Assembly (NCBI GenBank): GCA_037903475.1
Contig: JBAJFG010000071.1
Coordinates: 2,314,001 to 2,378,000 of the forward strand
Direction of reading: 5' to 3'
Length of the DNA: 64,000 nucleotides
Source of the DNA: Ancylostoma caninum
Lineage: Eukaryota > Nematoda > Chromadorea > Rhabditida > Ancylostomatidae
This document shows positions 22,370 to 35,395 of the stretch, in pieces. Each line of letters begins with the position of its first letter. Within the stretch, counting starts at the first letter, position 1. The notes beneath the pieces are model-generated. The model was not told where the DNA came from, searched no databases, and saw only the letters and a list, made by a program, of their open reading frames with translations. The position numbers and the translations under genes were made by a program.

Positions 22370-22560
22370 TTAAAGCCGAAAAACAGCAGATGATATTTCA
22401 TCCATTCTCTCTTGTGCTTTCTCTGGCCGCATCATCCTCAGCACCTTCCCGACTATTTCATCTAAAATAAGAGATTGGTCGGGAATAGCAAACGCCATCA
22501 AATTCCTTCACTCACCTAAAGAATTGTAGGTCTCGGCTCCCTCAACAATCTCGATGTCTC
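22370..22560 (-). CDS. Candidate last two exons of a gene, function unknown
   Basis: On the minus strand, the frame IEIVEGAETYNSL ends at a strong donor (TTTAG|GTGAGT, exon end 22516). A 54-bp intron ends CTTATTTTAG. The last exon, 22461-22370, joins in phase (split Asp codon) and encodes EIVGKVLRMMRPEKAQERMD, then EISSAVFRL and TAA. Amphipathic helical character is evident; no family is recognised. Upstream, the frame meets a TGA near 22575, and a 764-bp MITE begins at 22763, so the 5' part of the gene may have been lost or disrupted. Confidence 0.4.
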
Positions 22561-22762
22561 TTCAAGACTTTCACATGCTGGAAAGCATATGTGATTCTGG
22601 GTTTTATGAGTGCCTATTAGTATCTTTCTCCAGAAATTCGCCATGCTCCGCTTTGGTGAGGCAGGTGCATGCGAGCCCAACTTCTTTCTCATGTCCACCG
22701 TCGAAGTTGCTGGAATCGATACAGTGTTTCGTGTTTCGGAGTAACGGCTATCGTCTGAATAC

Positions 22763-23526
22763 TTAAAGGCAGCACCCACGGAAATTTTCGACCTCGATAT
22801 TTTGGCACCATTCGGGGTAATCGTGCACTGAACACTGCTACAATGCCGTAAACAGTAGAAACCTTCGAATTCCCCGTTTTCTAGAGCCTTCCGATCATCG
22901 CTTTTGATCGCTTTTGAGTAGGTTAGGCCAAGTTGCGCGACCTGTTCGATGTGGACCGGTCCAAAAAAGTCGATAACGCCGCCTTTTTTGTCAGCTGTTT
23001 TGTGGGAGAAATCGGATTTCGACATTGTTTTGCAGCGCTTCTGAAGCTTGCGAAAGAAAACAAAGCTTGAAAAAGATATCCCGATCGATCAATGTGTAGC
23101 CGAAACATTAACGAATTCTGAAACGATCCGAGAACCATGAAAAAATTCGAAAATTAAAAACAGTCGAAAACCTGCAATACGAGTGGCTAAGCAAGTAGAT
23201 TTGTTGGAGAATGGCAAGATCAAAAATTCTTAGTGCCAAAGAAGGCAAAAATGAGAGCTAAATGCTAAGGAAGAGCTTTAATATGGCAAAAGAAAAGTAA
23301 CTGCCCACGAAATCAGCTGACGGTAATGCTCCACTGCCGCCACAACTCGATCAAACGACCCCACACTGATCCTGCTGATCCAGGATCTTGGACATTGAAC
23401 TAGTTATATCTCAGAAACGGTAAAGATTTCCGTACTACTTTCTTTGCAGAATTGTTGGGACGATTGCTAAGGTTCGAAAACGATCAAAATCTCAGACGAA
23501 AAAATTTCCGTGGGTGCTGCCTTTAA
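22763..23526. mobile_element. TTAA MITE, AGGCAGCACCCACGGAAA family (764 bp)
   Basis: The termini TTAAAGGCAGCACCCACGGA and TCCGTGGGTGCTGCCTTTAA are nearly perfect inverted repeats of more than 25 bp, bounded by TTAA on both sides. A minus-strand ORF inside (23025 downward, MSKSDFSHKTADKKGG...) runs out through the terminus and has no known relatives that I recognise. This is the cleanest member of the family here. Confidence 0.85.
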
Positions 23527-23588
23527 CTTTCTTATAAACACTCGAAACGTGCAAATACCATCAAGCAACTCCAGCGCTCTTCGACTCC

Positions 23589-23660
23589 AACTTCCTCGCC
23601 TTACCCGGGATGGGCCACTCACTCAAAACTCCTCGCCTTACCCGGGATGGGCCACTCATT
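23589..23660. repeat. 36-bp direct repeat next to the PLE
   Basis: CTCGCCTTACCCGGGATGGG followed by CCACTCA occurs twice in tandem. The second copy contains the first ATG (23647) of the long ORF that follows, so that Met comes from flanking DNA. Confidence 0.8.
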
Positions 23661-25758
23661 CACTTGGTCAAAAACTACTAATTACTTTACCAATAATCAC
23701 CTTACTAAAAGTAAGGTAGGAGCCGGACAATACCATTTAGACAATTTCGGAAATCAATATGAAGGATCAAAGTGTCAAGAAAGCTGTTACATTTGTAGAC
23801 TTATCAACTTCAGGAATACAATCAGGTCTAAAGTTACTAAATTACAAATTAACACTTACAAAACGGAAAAATGTAATTGCAGAACTAAAGGAGTAGTCTA
23901 TTGCATAACATGTAATAAATGTAAACTACAATATGTAGGTATAACTACTAGAACATTAAGGGAAAGAATCAAAGAACATTTATATTTTATCAATAATAAT
24001 AAAAAATATAGTCCATTATATAGCCACTTTCATAGTTGTTGCAAGGAAATCACAGTAGACATTTTAGACTGTTTAGAAGATAACTCAGATAAAAATACAA
24101 TTCTATCGAAGGAACTCTTTTGGATAAGGCTACTCATGACACCTTTTCCATTTGGACTAAATGATAACATAAAAGGATATGGAAATATTACTGATATAGA
24201 TAATCCACTAACGTATAAACCTAATCACCCATTTTATTCTCTTTCGATAAAGAAAAAAGAACAAACAGAGGTAAAAAGAAAAATAAAACCACTAAAGATA
24301 AATGTAACCATAGAAGAATTTTTGGAATACATCACAATCTATGAAAGTGATGGAAGACAGAATGTAGATAAGCTGTATAGCAAGCTTAAATCATTTAATA
24401 AGACAGTTATTAAACAATTGCTTAAGTATTCTATATCAAATAAATTTCTTAATAACGTTTCGAAAACTGTTAAACTAGTAATATTATGTCTCTTATGTCA
24501 CTTCTACTTTGGATACAACGAAAAGAAAGTTAATAAGAATAAGAAGTATATTAATCAGAAGGTTAGTTACATATCGGATGTTTTTGAAAAAGTTAATTGG
24601 AATAGATTATTTAATAATGGATATATAAAGAACCTAACAGTGGGAGTCAAGACAGAAGATTTTACACCTGTGAGGATAATTTACGAGTATGATAATCCCA
24701 CGTCTAGCATACTGTTCAATTACAACAAAACTCTTAAAGAATTAAGTAACAATAAAATAACAGAGACTATCCAAGAAAAATGTATTTGTGAACGGAATAG
24801 GATCCTATATGGTAGATACATAGATGAACATCATAAACATATAATCACAGGGGACCTAGACATTATTGAAAATATAGACTTAAAGAAAATTATGGAAAGA
24901 GGAACTAAATACAGAATACATCAATTCCCTACTCGAGTTAAAATCAAAGGAGAGTTCGAAAAATTAAAAAATGAATTAATAAATAAATTCACTATTAGGT
25001 ATAAACTAAATACGGGTAAACAAGAACTATTAGATCGGTACTTCAATAATTTCTACAGAACTAAGGTTAAACCATTATTGAATTCTAATAACTATTTTTA
25101 TACACAAAGTTATCGATACTTGAGTAACGTTGTAAAACAGTATCAAAAGATATTTATATTCTGTCCTTTGGATAAAGCCAGTAACAATGACGGAATCATT
25201 TGTGAAAAGTTCTATCTATCAACGTTAATGAAAGAAATGGGTATTGAATACGATGGGGCTACGAAACTACTTAGATTAAATGAATCCAACCAGGTTTATA
25301 AGTTTTTGCCTAATGCCAACAAGGAATCTATTATACTGAAGCATAAATTCTTTTGCCTCAAAAACAATTATAAAATAGATACAAATAATACTCTACCAAT
25401 GGTATATATGTTACCAAAGATGCACAAAAACCCCACAAAATTCAGATACATAACGGGAGCACGTAATAGCAGTGTTAAACAATTATCCAAAGATCTTTTA
25501 TTCATATTTACGTTCCTTAAAAAACATTTTATCAAATATACACAGGCAACGTACCACAGAAACCATTCTATTAAGACATATTGGGCTATAAATGATATTA
25601 ACATATCACAAGAGTTGAATAGTATTAGAAGTAAAAACCTAAAAGTGTTCTCGGCATACTTCACAGACATGTTCACTAATCTTTCGCATGATATCATAGT
25701 AGTCAATATTAGAGAACTAATAAAGATCTGCTATAGAAACGCGGGAAAACTTATATAG
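23647..25758 (+). CDS. PLE GIY-YIG endonuclease and first half of reverse transcriptase
   Basis: 703 residues. The first seven (MGHSFTW) come from the flanking repeat, so the native start is not known. Residues 75-160 form the nuclease: a CNC/CNKC cysteine set, VVYCI (83-87), YVGIT (96-100), LRERIKEH with the catalytic Arg (104-111) and ELFWI with the metal-binding Glu (156-160), then PFPFGLND. A lysine- and asparagine-rich linker follows. The RT begins around residue 500 with CPLDKASNNDGII, YMLPKMHKNPTKFR (about 585) and TDMFTNLSHD (about 670, motif A). The frame ends at TAG 25756-25758 because one base is missing from the A-run at 25746-25749; the following frame continues the same protein. 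Role: element-encoded nuclease and polymerase for target-primed copying. Confidence 0.85.
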   Translation: MGHSFTWSKTTNYFTNNHLTKSKVGAGQYHLDNFGNQYEGSKCQESCYICRLINFRNTIRSKVTKLQINTYKTEKCNCRTKGVVYCITCNKCKLQYVGITTRTLRERIKEHLYFINNNKKYSPLYSHFHSCCKEITVDILDCLEDNSDKNTILSKELFWIRLLMTPFPFGLNDNIKGYGNITDIDNPLTYKPNHPFYSLSIKKKEQTEVKRKIKPLKINVTIEEFLEYITIYESDGRQNVDKLYSKLKSFNKTVIKQLLKYSISNKFLNNVSKTVKLVILCLLCHFYFGYNEKKVNKNKKYINQKVSYISDVFEKVNWNRLFNNGYIKNLTVGVKTEDFTPVRIIYEYDNPTSSILFNYNKTLKELSNNKITETIQEKCICERNRILYGRYIDEHHKHIITGDLDIIENIDLKKIMERGTKYRIHQFPTRVKIKGEFEKLKNELINKFTIRYKLNTGKQELLDRYFNNFYRTKVKPLLNSNNYFYTQSYRYLSNVVKQYQKIFIFCPLDKASNNDGIICEKFYLSTLMKEMGIEYDGATKLLRLNESNQVYKFLPNANKESIILKHKFFCLKNNYKIDTNNTLPMVYMLPKMHKNPTKFRYITGARNSSVKQLSKDLLFIFTFLKKHFIKYTQATYHRNHSIKTYWAINDINISQELNSIRSKNLKVFSAYFTDMFTNLSHDIIVVNIRELIKICYRNAGKLI

Positions 25759-26530
25759 CTAGTAATGGTTTCAATGCTTTCTATACAGATGAAACGGATT
25801 GGTCTAAATATAAGCTATACAAACCGGAAGATCTCATCTATTACACAGACTACTTGCTCAGAAACAGCTACTGTGTCTTTGGAGATATGGTATTCCAACA
25901 AATTAAAGGGGTACCCCAAGGAGGCAACTTCAGTCCTTTATTAGCAGACCTTACACTTTCAGTTATGGAGTTTGAATACGCTAAGAAACAAAGAAGAAAC
26001 AATGAAAGATTATTTGTACCTTTTAGATATATGGATGACATTTTAATTATACATAATACAGAACAAACTATAATTCGAGATATACTTAAACAAGTTTACA
26101 AAAACTTTTTAGAATTAAAACCTACACATGTTGATGATAGTAGATGTAACTACCTAGACTTAAGTATTAAAATAAGCGGCGAGCATATAAATACTTCATT
26201 ATACAATAAAACTGATGATTTCAATTTTAAAGTTAACCGTTTTCCACATTTCGACTCCTTCCTTTCAATGAGAATTAAAGCATCTAGTATATACACGGAA
26301 ACACTTAGGATAGGAAGAGTTTGTACAGAATTGGAAGATTTTAGCAATACATTGAAACGAATGATAAATATGCTCAAGGAGAATGGTTACCCTCACTACA
26401 ATATATATATAGTAACATACTTAAATGTCTAATTAATAACAAATTCATACTATATAAATATAAAATGATAGATCATATTCCGATACTCAAACAGTTTACC
26501 CTTAATCTAGTTAGAAACATAATCGAATAA
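23663..26530 (+). mobile_element. Penelope-like element with N-terminal GIY-YIG (Naiad-type order)
   Basis: A block visibly more AT-rich than its surroundings holds one long reading frame with a GIY-YIG nuclease first and a reverse transcriptase last, the permuted order described for Naiad/Chlamys-type Penelope-like elements. It starts abruptly just after the 36-bp repeats and stops before the (AC)n tract, so it is probably 5' truncated. No terminal repeats, target duplication or hammerhead ribozyme were found by eye. Confidence 0.8.
25743..26432 (+). pseudogene. PLE reverse transcriptase, second half (after frameshift)
   Basis: Continues the upstream ORF in the next frame (GKTYIASNGFNAFYTDETD). 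Contains GVPQGGNFSPLLADLTL (motif B, about 25912) and FRYMDDILIIHN (motif C with the catalytic Asp pair, about 26029), then LELKPTHVDD and a thumb region. The frame stops at 26432 after an (AT)n run at 26401-26410. Another frame continues NILKCLINNKFILYK to a stop near 26528, so the dinucleotide run probably changed length. Apart from these two simple-sequence slips every RT motif is intact, which suggests recent activity or assembly error. Confidence 0.8.
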
Positions 26531-26624
26531 TTTTAGCTTTTGGCTGCAAAACATAACAAACTATTCTGTAGTTAACGTACAGCACAACCTTATGCATGCA
26601 TATATACCTACGTACGTGTAATCT

Positions 26625-28388
<1,764 letters not shown>

Positions 28389-29300
28389 TTATTGGAAACC
28401 GTAGTTTACAAGTCGGGTACGAACAATGTGATTAAAAGCAGAGCTAGAGCTAATCTCGAGAGCTGCTATGAAAGCTGAGTTGAATCCATGACGAACTATG
28501 AAGGAAAGAAAGCTGTGAAATAAGACCACGACCACGGAAAACAGAGAAAAGTGGGGATATCGCGAGGGCCGGATCACAATTCCAGGATAGATATGTAGAA
28601 GATAGTGAGTGACATGATAATCCACTGGTGAAGCCGTCTAAAAAAGTTACATACTACCACTTTATTCGTACATATATCAGACAGGAATTAGTTCATCAGC
28701 AAGCCAATCAACCGAAAGAAGGGCTCATGGTGGCAGCAACACAAACATTGAACAAAGAAGGTTAAGAGTATAATTGTATTGCCTCCCGTTGTTGTATGAT
28801 TCCCGAACACCAGTAAAAACCTTATTTTTGTGCCGATTCCATCGAACAAGATACGAAAAAGTCGAAGGGGAAGAAAAAATGCTAACAAAAGAGAGCAAAA
28901 ACAACATTTGGGTCAACAGACGTAAAAAGGGGAGTTGGGACCACTTTTGTAATTTGAAATCCGTCAAACTTCAGTTCTCTTCGTAGTTCAGAACGAAAAA
29001 TGGATTTCAACCATAGCTTTTCCTAGAATGCTATTCTACTACGTGCTACAAAGCAAAGGAAGACAGAACTAAGAAGAAAACAAATGAGCAAAACGGGAGT
29101 ACAGCCGTTTCTATCCTCAAAAATTCCTGTATGGAATGGTGAGCACATGAATGAGCACTCGATCCCAATGTCGTCGGAAAATAATGGAATCCATTGATAC
29201 TGCTCAATCGGAACAATTAGCAACAAACATTTCAAAGCTTACAAATTAATTGCAGCATCAATGAAGATAGCGATTACTTCGAAAACAGAAAGAATACGTA
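28389..29300 (-). other. Hydrophobic ORF cluster, unassigned
   Basis: Minus-strand ORFs at 29235-29023, 28967-28725 and 28625-28389 carry several hydrophobic runs (for example VLLICFLLSSVFLCFVA). They could be remains of a multi-pass membrane protein, but no splice sites join them and no motif of a known receptor family is visible. Reported as an observation, not a gene call. Confidence 0.2.
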
Positions 29301-29350
29301 ATAAATCTCTAGCACTCACTGGATCGGTGACAGGACTTCACTGCAGCTCT

Positions 29351-29370
29351 GATTTGATTTGATTTGATTT
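29351..29370. repeat. LINE 3' tail repeat
   Basis: GATTTGATTTGATTTGATTT on the plus strand, i.e. AAATC units at the 3' end of the minus-strand LINE. Confidence 0.85.
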
Positions 29371-29714
29371 ATTACCGGATGCAAGAGTTGACAAAAAAGA
29401 ACAACCACTTGAGAAATGACTCCGATAAATACTATGGTGGGTAAAGAAAACCTCTCCAAATGAGTAAAATACAAGCATGAGCCAACTGGTGAGGCGACTG
29501 ATCAGGAGGCATGAACTGGGGGGAGGGGGCTGGATGTCGTTGTCGTGGATATCATGGCAAGGAAGAGCGATGGCCGCCAACATCGCAAGTCCGTCAATAA
29601 GGCATATAATCGGGGCTCCGGATACCAACTTAGTAGGTCCGTCAACCATGCCAAGCTCCACGCTGCGTCCGCTGGATTCGAACCGAGGTTGAGTAGAATA
29701 GAACAGAAAAGCGG

Positions 29715-31869
29715 TCAAACGAGATAAGGGAATTTATAATGAATGGTAATCGATGGAGCTGATTTAGTAGACATCATAGAGGACCATATAGTATAACTAT
29801 TGGGCTTAGCACAGCTGACGCCGGAGAAATATTCTCCGAATAATTCAAACAAGTCTATTCGACGTATTACAACTGAAATTAGAGGAGTATGCAATGCAAG
29901 AACAAGATTTAAACAAGAGTTGAGCACAAATGCGAGATTAGACGGATGGCTTTGGTTCCACAGTTCGTGTTGAAAAAACCTGTTAATTGGACTTAGCTGC
30001 GGTATAGCTTTAGTAGAACCCCTCTGCTTGAGCGATTTTTCCAGTCTTGCACTGAAAGCTGAAGCTGACGACGATAGGACTACAGATCTAGGAAGCTTGT
30101 TCCAAATTCTGATACTTCTTGGCAAGAACGATACATGGTATTGCTGCGTTCGTGACGTATCTATGAAACATCTGAACTGGTGGCCTCTAGTTCTATTGCT
30201 GAAATTGGAAAAGGAGAGGAGGTGTTTGATGTCGCAGTCAAGTTCGTCAAACACAATTTTGAAGAGAAGAATTTGGTCAAACATAATCCGCCTTAAGTAC
30301 ATATAACGACGTGGTATTCAAACGCGATAGCCGCTGTGAGTACGATAAGCAGAACAATCCATTTCTGGCGAATATGCGCTTAGTAAATGATTTTTGCACA
30401 TTTTCGAGCTCATTTATAAGATTGACGTTGGTAGGGGACCACAGTGGACTAGAGTATTCGAGAAGGGGCCTTACATATGTAACGAAGAGCTTATACAGTG
30501 TCTTGAGGTCACGAGTACGAAAAGATTTCTAGATGAAGTTTGATTTCTGGAAAGCAGCTTGAACAATATTCCTTATATGTTCGTCGAAGTTCAGATTATT
30601 CGTATAGGTAATGCCTAGGTCGTGAATGGAACTGGAAATAGAAAGTTCGTGGCCACCCAAAAAGAAGCGGCAGTTAGTAGGATGATTTTTGCCCAGAAGC
30701 AACATAGTGGTTTTTACCTCGGAAATGTCCATCCTCCACTTGGTTGACCACTCTGCTACGGCATTTAAAGCCTGCTGGATCTTATCATGAGAATTTAAAG
30801 AGAAGAGTTTGCAGTCATCAGCATACATAGTGCATCAAACTTCCGGAGGCATGCAATTAGGGAGATCATTTATGTGAAGGATAAACATAAGTGGCCTCAA
30901 GCAAGTACCCTGTGGGACTCCACTGGGTGTGGGGGTAAATTCCTGAAAAAGCTCCGTTTACGCCTACCTGTTGGGACCGGTCAGAGAGGAAGGATTTCAG
31001 AAAACTAAGCAGGCATCCAGATATACCATAACGAGAGAGCTTAATGAATAGCAGATCAAGCGGAATGGATTCAAAAGTTTTGGTGTAGTCGATGTAACAT
31101 GCAGTCACGTAGCCCCGTGCATCAAGTGTTTTGTTCCATAGTGGGATGCTGGAAATCAGTGCTGAAACTGTAGATTTCTTTTGTATAAAACCATGTTGAT
31201 GTTTCGTGATAAGTAGTTGGGATTGGAGGTAGGCATAGAGCTGTTTGCACACTACTCTTTCTAGGACTTTGCTCGTGCATGATGTTAGGCATACTGGTCT
31301 GTAATTTTTGACATCGAATTTTCTTGAAAATAGGCTTGACAATCCCAAGACGCCAGGAGGGAATTTTTCCGTGGAGAAGGAAATGATTGAAAAGAAGGGT
31401 AAGAGGTGTAGCGAGTCCCAGTGCAGCTTTTTTGAGAAAAAATATAGGGAAAATTATCCGGGGAAGATGATGTGCGGGAAGGCAAATGAATGAGAGTTTC
31501 ATACACGCGTTGGCTTGAGATATCAATGTAGTCGAGTTGTGCAGTTGTGAATTTTGGGCAGTCAGTCTTGTTGACAGAAGGCAATTTGTAAAGCGATTTG
31601 AAAAACTGGGCAAAAGCTTCCGCTTTTTGAGCCTCCGTCTTACATGGATTTCTAACCGAATCTCGAATTAATCCAATTTTTCCGAATTTCTTCATTCTTT
31701 TGTTAATGAAACCATAGAACGCTCTTATATTGTTGCCACCTGCTATTCGGTCCTCAGCAATCAAACTATGAGCAGCGAGCTCACGTTTTAGTTTCCTAGC
31801 ATATCGAAGATACTTCCGATGACCAACTATGTGTCGAGATCGATATAATGAGGCCACCTTGATCTCCAA
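29715..31869 (-). pseudogene. LINE ORF2, reverse transcriptase and C-terminus
   Basis: Across several frames: FKSLYKLPS and an SPDN-like motif (31600-31400); GIVKPIFKK (31320); NYRPVCLTSCTSKVLERVV and QHGFIQKKS (31310-31160); ACYIDYTKTFESI (motif A Asp kept; the Asp that usually follows Phe is Glu); SGVPQGTCLRPLMF (motif B, about 30900); YADD at 30825-30814 (motif C intact). The last conserved block RTRGHQFRC...SIRIWNKLPRSVV lies at 30190-30080. A stop interrupts between motif B and motif C, and frameshifts occur near 31350 and 30950. Reading continues open past the expected end to 29715. Confidence 0.8.
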
Positions 31870-32896
31870 TTTACGAATTTTTAGAATCGTTGACTGAATG
31901 GCTTTTCTTTATAATTGGAACGAATTCCTTGATGACCTGTGCACAAACGTCGAGAAATATCTGATAACACTCATCAGCCGATGTTAAACATGAAATTAGT
32001 TCTCGCCAGTTGATACGAAGTAGTTTATTACAAATAGCCTCATAGTCGGCATGTGCAAAATCAAGATAGTTCGAAATGGGCAATGCATTGCTGTTGACAC
32101 CAGAGATTTGGGAGGACACGATACTGTGGTCAGATGTTGAGAATGGAGGAAGCACTTTCATGTTTTGTATGATGTTTCCTTATTTGTGAGCACTAAATCT
32201 AAAACATGACGACCATGTGTAGGCTCTGAGACTAGCTGAGAGAGTGAGAACTCATGGGATAATTGCAGAAACTCACGAGAAAACTGCAGCCTTTAGGGCT
32301 GCGATGATGCCAGTCGACTTTGGGAAAGTTAAAATCTCCAGCGATTATGCGGTTGTTTGCAGTATCAAGAGTTTCCCTGGTGATATGGAGGGCATCACGA
32401 AATGAGTTCATATCACAAGAAGGACTGCGATAAATCAGGATTATTCGGAAAGGATTGCAATCCGTTCGATGTTAAGTATCAAGCACTGACAATAAAGTGA
32501 GAAATTTGAGGAGTAAACAACACTGTGGGTAATGTCAGAACGCACCAAAGCAGCCACACCACCGCCGCAGGTATCCCCTATCCTATCGCACCTATACACT
32601 TCGTACTTCAAACCCTGACATAAGGCGGCATCAGGGACGAGGCTAGGTTTGCACCACGTTTCAGTAATAAGGACAATAGCAGGGTTAGAAGAAAGAAGAC
32701 GATTCAATTCTGGGAGTTTGTTACAAATAGAGCGGGCATTAAATAAAACACAACTATTGAGATGATTGGAACTTGTCCACAAGTCATTGTGGTTATTTTT
32801 TGAAACGTCCGTAAAAGAGCTGTTGGGACTGTTGGTGAAATCCGTAAACTGAGCGAGAGGAAGGAGAGGAGATAGAGTCGGCTGAAAACCGCTCAC
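31870..32896 (-). pseudogene. LINE ORF2, endonuclease domain
   Basis: The reading begins MSGFQPTLSPLLPLAQ. It then shows the endonuclease motifs in order: FNARSICNKL (Asn), VLITETW (catalytic Glu), YRCDRIGDTCGGGVAALVR (Arg and GGGV), VSEPTHGRHVLDLVLTN (Asp-containing block, in a shifted frame near 32200) and FSTSDHSIV (Ser-Asp-His, near 32140). The frame is broken around 32440 and 32165. The enzyme nicks target DNA to prime reverse transcription. Confidence 0.8.
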
Positions 32897-32954
32897 AGTC
32901 GTATTCTGAGAGGAGGGAGCTAGTGCGGAAGATTGTGGCAGCTGTGAACTCTGG

Positions 32955-33765
32955 TCACTCTAGTGCTAGTTTTGGTGGAACAAAAGCGGATGAGACGTTT
33001 GAAAAGGATTGTCGCGGAAGTTCGCGTGGGTTTCGCAGCTTCACTATGTCGAAGTCCCGGACTACGTACACCAACCTACCTTCACGAGCGTTGAGGTCAC
33101 CCGCCTGTTTACGTAATGCACGGTCTAGCTGCAATTCCTCGGCTGTATAGTCGCGAAGTGCAAACAATCGTTGGGTAAGACTTTGACGGCCGACTCGCAT
33201 ATGATCTAAAAGAGCGTCTCTTAACTCTTGATTAGGTAAAACAACCTTAATAATACGCCCTCGAGCTCCAGGTCCACGTGGTTTACCAACTGGGTGACGG
33301 TCTGATGTTATGTGGGCGTTATCGAACTCTTGAATTAGCCATTCATCTCCAGAGGAGTACACAGCCTCTTTCAGGATCTCGCAGTCAAAATGGCGTGTCG
33401 AGTCCTCAGTTTCCTCGCTCATCAATGCCTATCCATCTGATGCGTCTCAGTTTCTCGTCAATTCTTTGACCATCGGCTCGAACCTTCACCAGAGTAGAAA
33501 AGATTAAGTTCTGCTGAGCCGATGGTGAAGAAACGTCGGACAGAAGTCTACTTTCTATGGCAGATAAGCGGGATATAATAGAGTTCTGAACACACTGAAG
33601 ATCACTGATCTGAGTCAAGATTCGATCGAAAGATTCCGACAAAGACCGCTGCATGATAGATGAATATGAGTCAAAACGTTCAATTAACTTACTGGCCCAC
33701 AATGGCATCTCTTGGAGTGAGTCGGCATTGTTCGTCTTCTTATTACTAGCAGATTGCTTCACCAT
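32955..33765 (-). pseudogene. LINE ORF1 (coiled coil plus RRM-like region)
   Basis: 33765-33406 encodes an acidic/basic start (MVKQSASNKKTNNADSLQE) and a heptad-rich coiled coil (ILTQISDLQCVQNSII, then SAIESRLLSDV). 33425-32955 in the next frame encodes VVLPNQELRDALLDHM, RQSLTQRLFALRDYTAEELQ and NAREGRLVYVVRDFDIVKL, which resembles the RNA-binding part of ORF1 proteins in nematode CR1-like elements. A single frameshift near 33410 separates them. Expected role: binding the element RNA and chaperoning it. Confidence 0.65.
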
Positions 33766-33770
33766 CTCTG

Positions 33771-34835
33771 CCTATCCGGACGAGAATAGTGGGTTAAAAG
33801 GGCAGAGAATAGACGGAGCGACTGCTCAATACCGCCGCAGGCAGGATCAACTGTCAGAACGGATTTACCGACTACTTGTACCTAGATCCTTCTAGGCAGC
33901 GGTAATACCCAGAGAAATTGAAAGCGTACGTAAGTGCAAACTACGACCGCAATCCAAACACATCCCGTTTTCCCTAGACGCGACAACTCGGCCACAAGTG
34001 AGCGTCACACAGTGCCCCTGCGGACGTCGTTGTCGGCGCCACGGGGACTGCGCCCTGCCGAGCAAGCGTCTTGACCACTACGTCACTGCCTACCATTTCT
34101 ATGCGATTAATAAATTCCGGACAAGAATGTAGTGTGGTCAATGATCTTCCTTGCATTTCCTGTACCTCATCGTGAATAAAGGGCATGATGTGGACGTGTG
34201 CGCTTGAAACGCGGTTGTGTCGGCGAAATTGTCAGCGAAATCGGTATACGGAATTTTTAAGGTTTATAGTAATGAGGTTTTATTATTGTTGTTCATAATA
34301 GATTTTTCATCGAACCTTCGCATATCTCACAATGGATTTCGCAAGGGTCAGCGTCATGTGATCTCGAGCTCCAGATGTCGATGAAAGCTCGACATTCGCT
34401 CCAACTTTGTTCAATTTTCAATCCAAGTATGATTACTGGTTATTCCAGACCGGGAACAGTATTTTTCTAAAATCCATAAACTTACTTCTTCTTAATTGCT
34501 AGTTCATGTGTGTGTCTGTGTGCACGAGAAGCAGCCATCGAAAACGGAGAATACCTACACCATTGTGTTCAGCGCTTCGAGTTAGGTACGAAAACGTGGT
34601 AAATTTTGATTTTTACCATGATTTAAGGGTGTTTCGCGCCACTTTTGTCATGTTCAGACATGTTAATGGCCGGCAGTTGTTTTCACCACGGTCGGAACAA
34701 ATAAGTTTATGATCACAGGACCGTATAAAAGGAAGGAGACGGGTAGTATGCCTTTATAACGAGGACGATGAACCAGACGGGTGAGGAGTGACAAGGATGG
34801 GGATTGCAGCATAGAGTATGTCAGAGGTGGGCTAG
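33771..34835. other. No gene seen
   Basis: Unassigned sequence between the LINE and the minisatellite; no splice-bounded exon or repeat family was recognised. Confidence 0.35.
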
Positions 34836-35200
34836 CGGTGTGATCGGCGTCCAAAATAGGGGGAACGCCTGGAGTTGGGTCCAACGGTGTGATAAGGGTG
34901 CGTCGGCGTCCAAAAGGGGGAAAACGCCTGGGCACGGGTCCAACGGCGTGGTAAGGGTGTGCCGGCGTCCAAAAGTGGGGAAACGCCTGGAGTCGGGTCC
35001 AACGGTGTGATAAGGGTGCGCCGGAGTCCAAAAGCGGGGAAACGCCTGGAGTCGGGTCCATCGGCGTGATAAGTGTGCGCCGGCGTCCAAAAGTGCGGAA
35101 ACGCCTGGAATCGGGTCCAAGGGCGTGATAAGGGTGCGCCGGCGTCTAAAACGGGAGAAACCTTTGGAGGCAGGTTCCAACGGTGAGATGAGGGTGCACC
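34836..35200. repeat. Minisatellite, exactly 59-bp unit, about six copies
   Basis: The word GGCGTCCAAAA recurs with its CC at 34851, 34910, 34969, 35028 and 35087, and a mutated copy at 35146, i.e. every 59 bases. Units also share AACGCCTGGA.TCGGGTCCAA.GG.GTGATAAGGGTG. Because 59 is not a multiple of three, all three minus-strand frames stay open and yield the same Trp/Pro-rich peptide repeat shifted between frames; these are not genes. Confidence 0.95.
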
Positions 35201-35395
35201 GGTGTGCAGATCCAATCCCAGTTTGCACCTACTTGGTCAACTTTTATTATTTACTTCCACGACAGCAAACCGAAATGCGTCACCACAAATTGTTGGAAAG
35301 GAGTTGTCCATAGTGGGTCAATGGTTCCATGAACCGCGGTAAAGAATACTTCTCTGTGGATAATGTCTGTCCATCCACCTGCACTAATCTTATCT

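Larger units (their letters stand above)
29351..33770 (-). mobile_element. CR1-type LINE, nearly full length, inactive
   Basis: On the minus strand the order is ORF1 (33765-32955), an apurinic-type endonuclease (32896 to about 32090), reverse transcriptase (about 31870-30000), a 3' UTR and a tail of AAATC repeats (29351-29370). Length is about 4.4 kb. The frames are broken at many points. The exact 5' end and target duplication were not determined. Confidence 0.85.

Noticed and set aside
28389..29235. Serpentine chemoreceptor gene on the minus strand
   Set aside because: Hydrophobic ORFs are suggestive but no receptor motifs or joinable splice sites were found.
34663..35228. Three overlapping minus-strand ORFs of 127-135 residues with Trp/Pro repeats
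   Set aside because: Produced by a 59-bp minisatellite that stays open in all frames.
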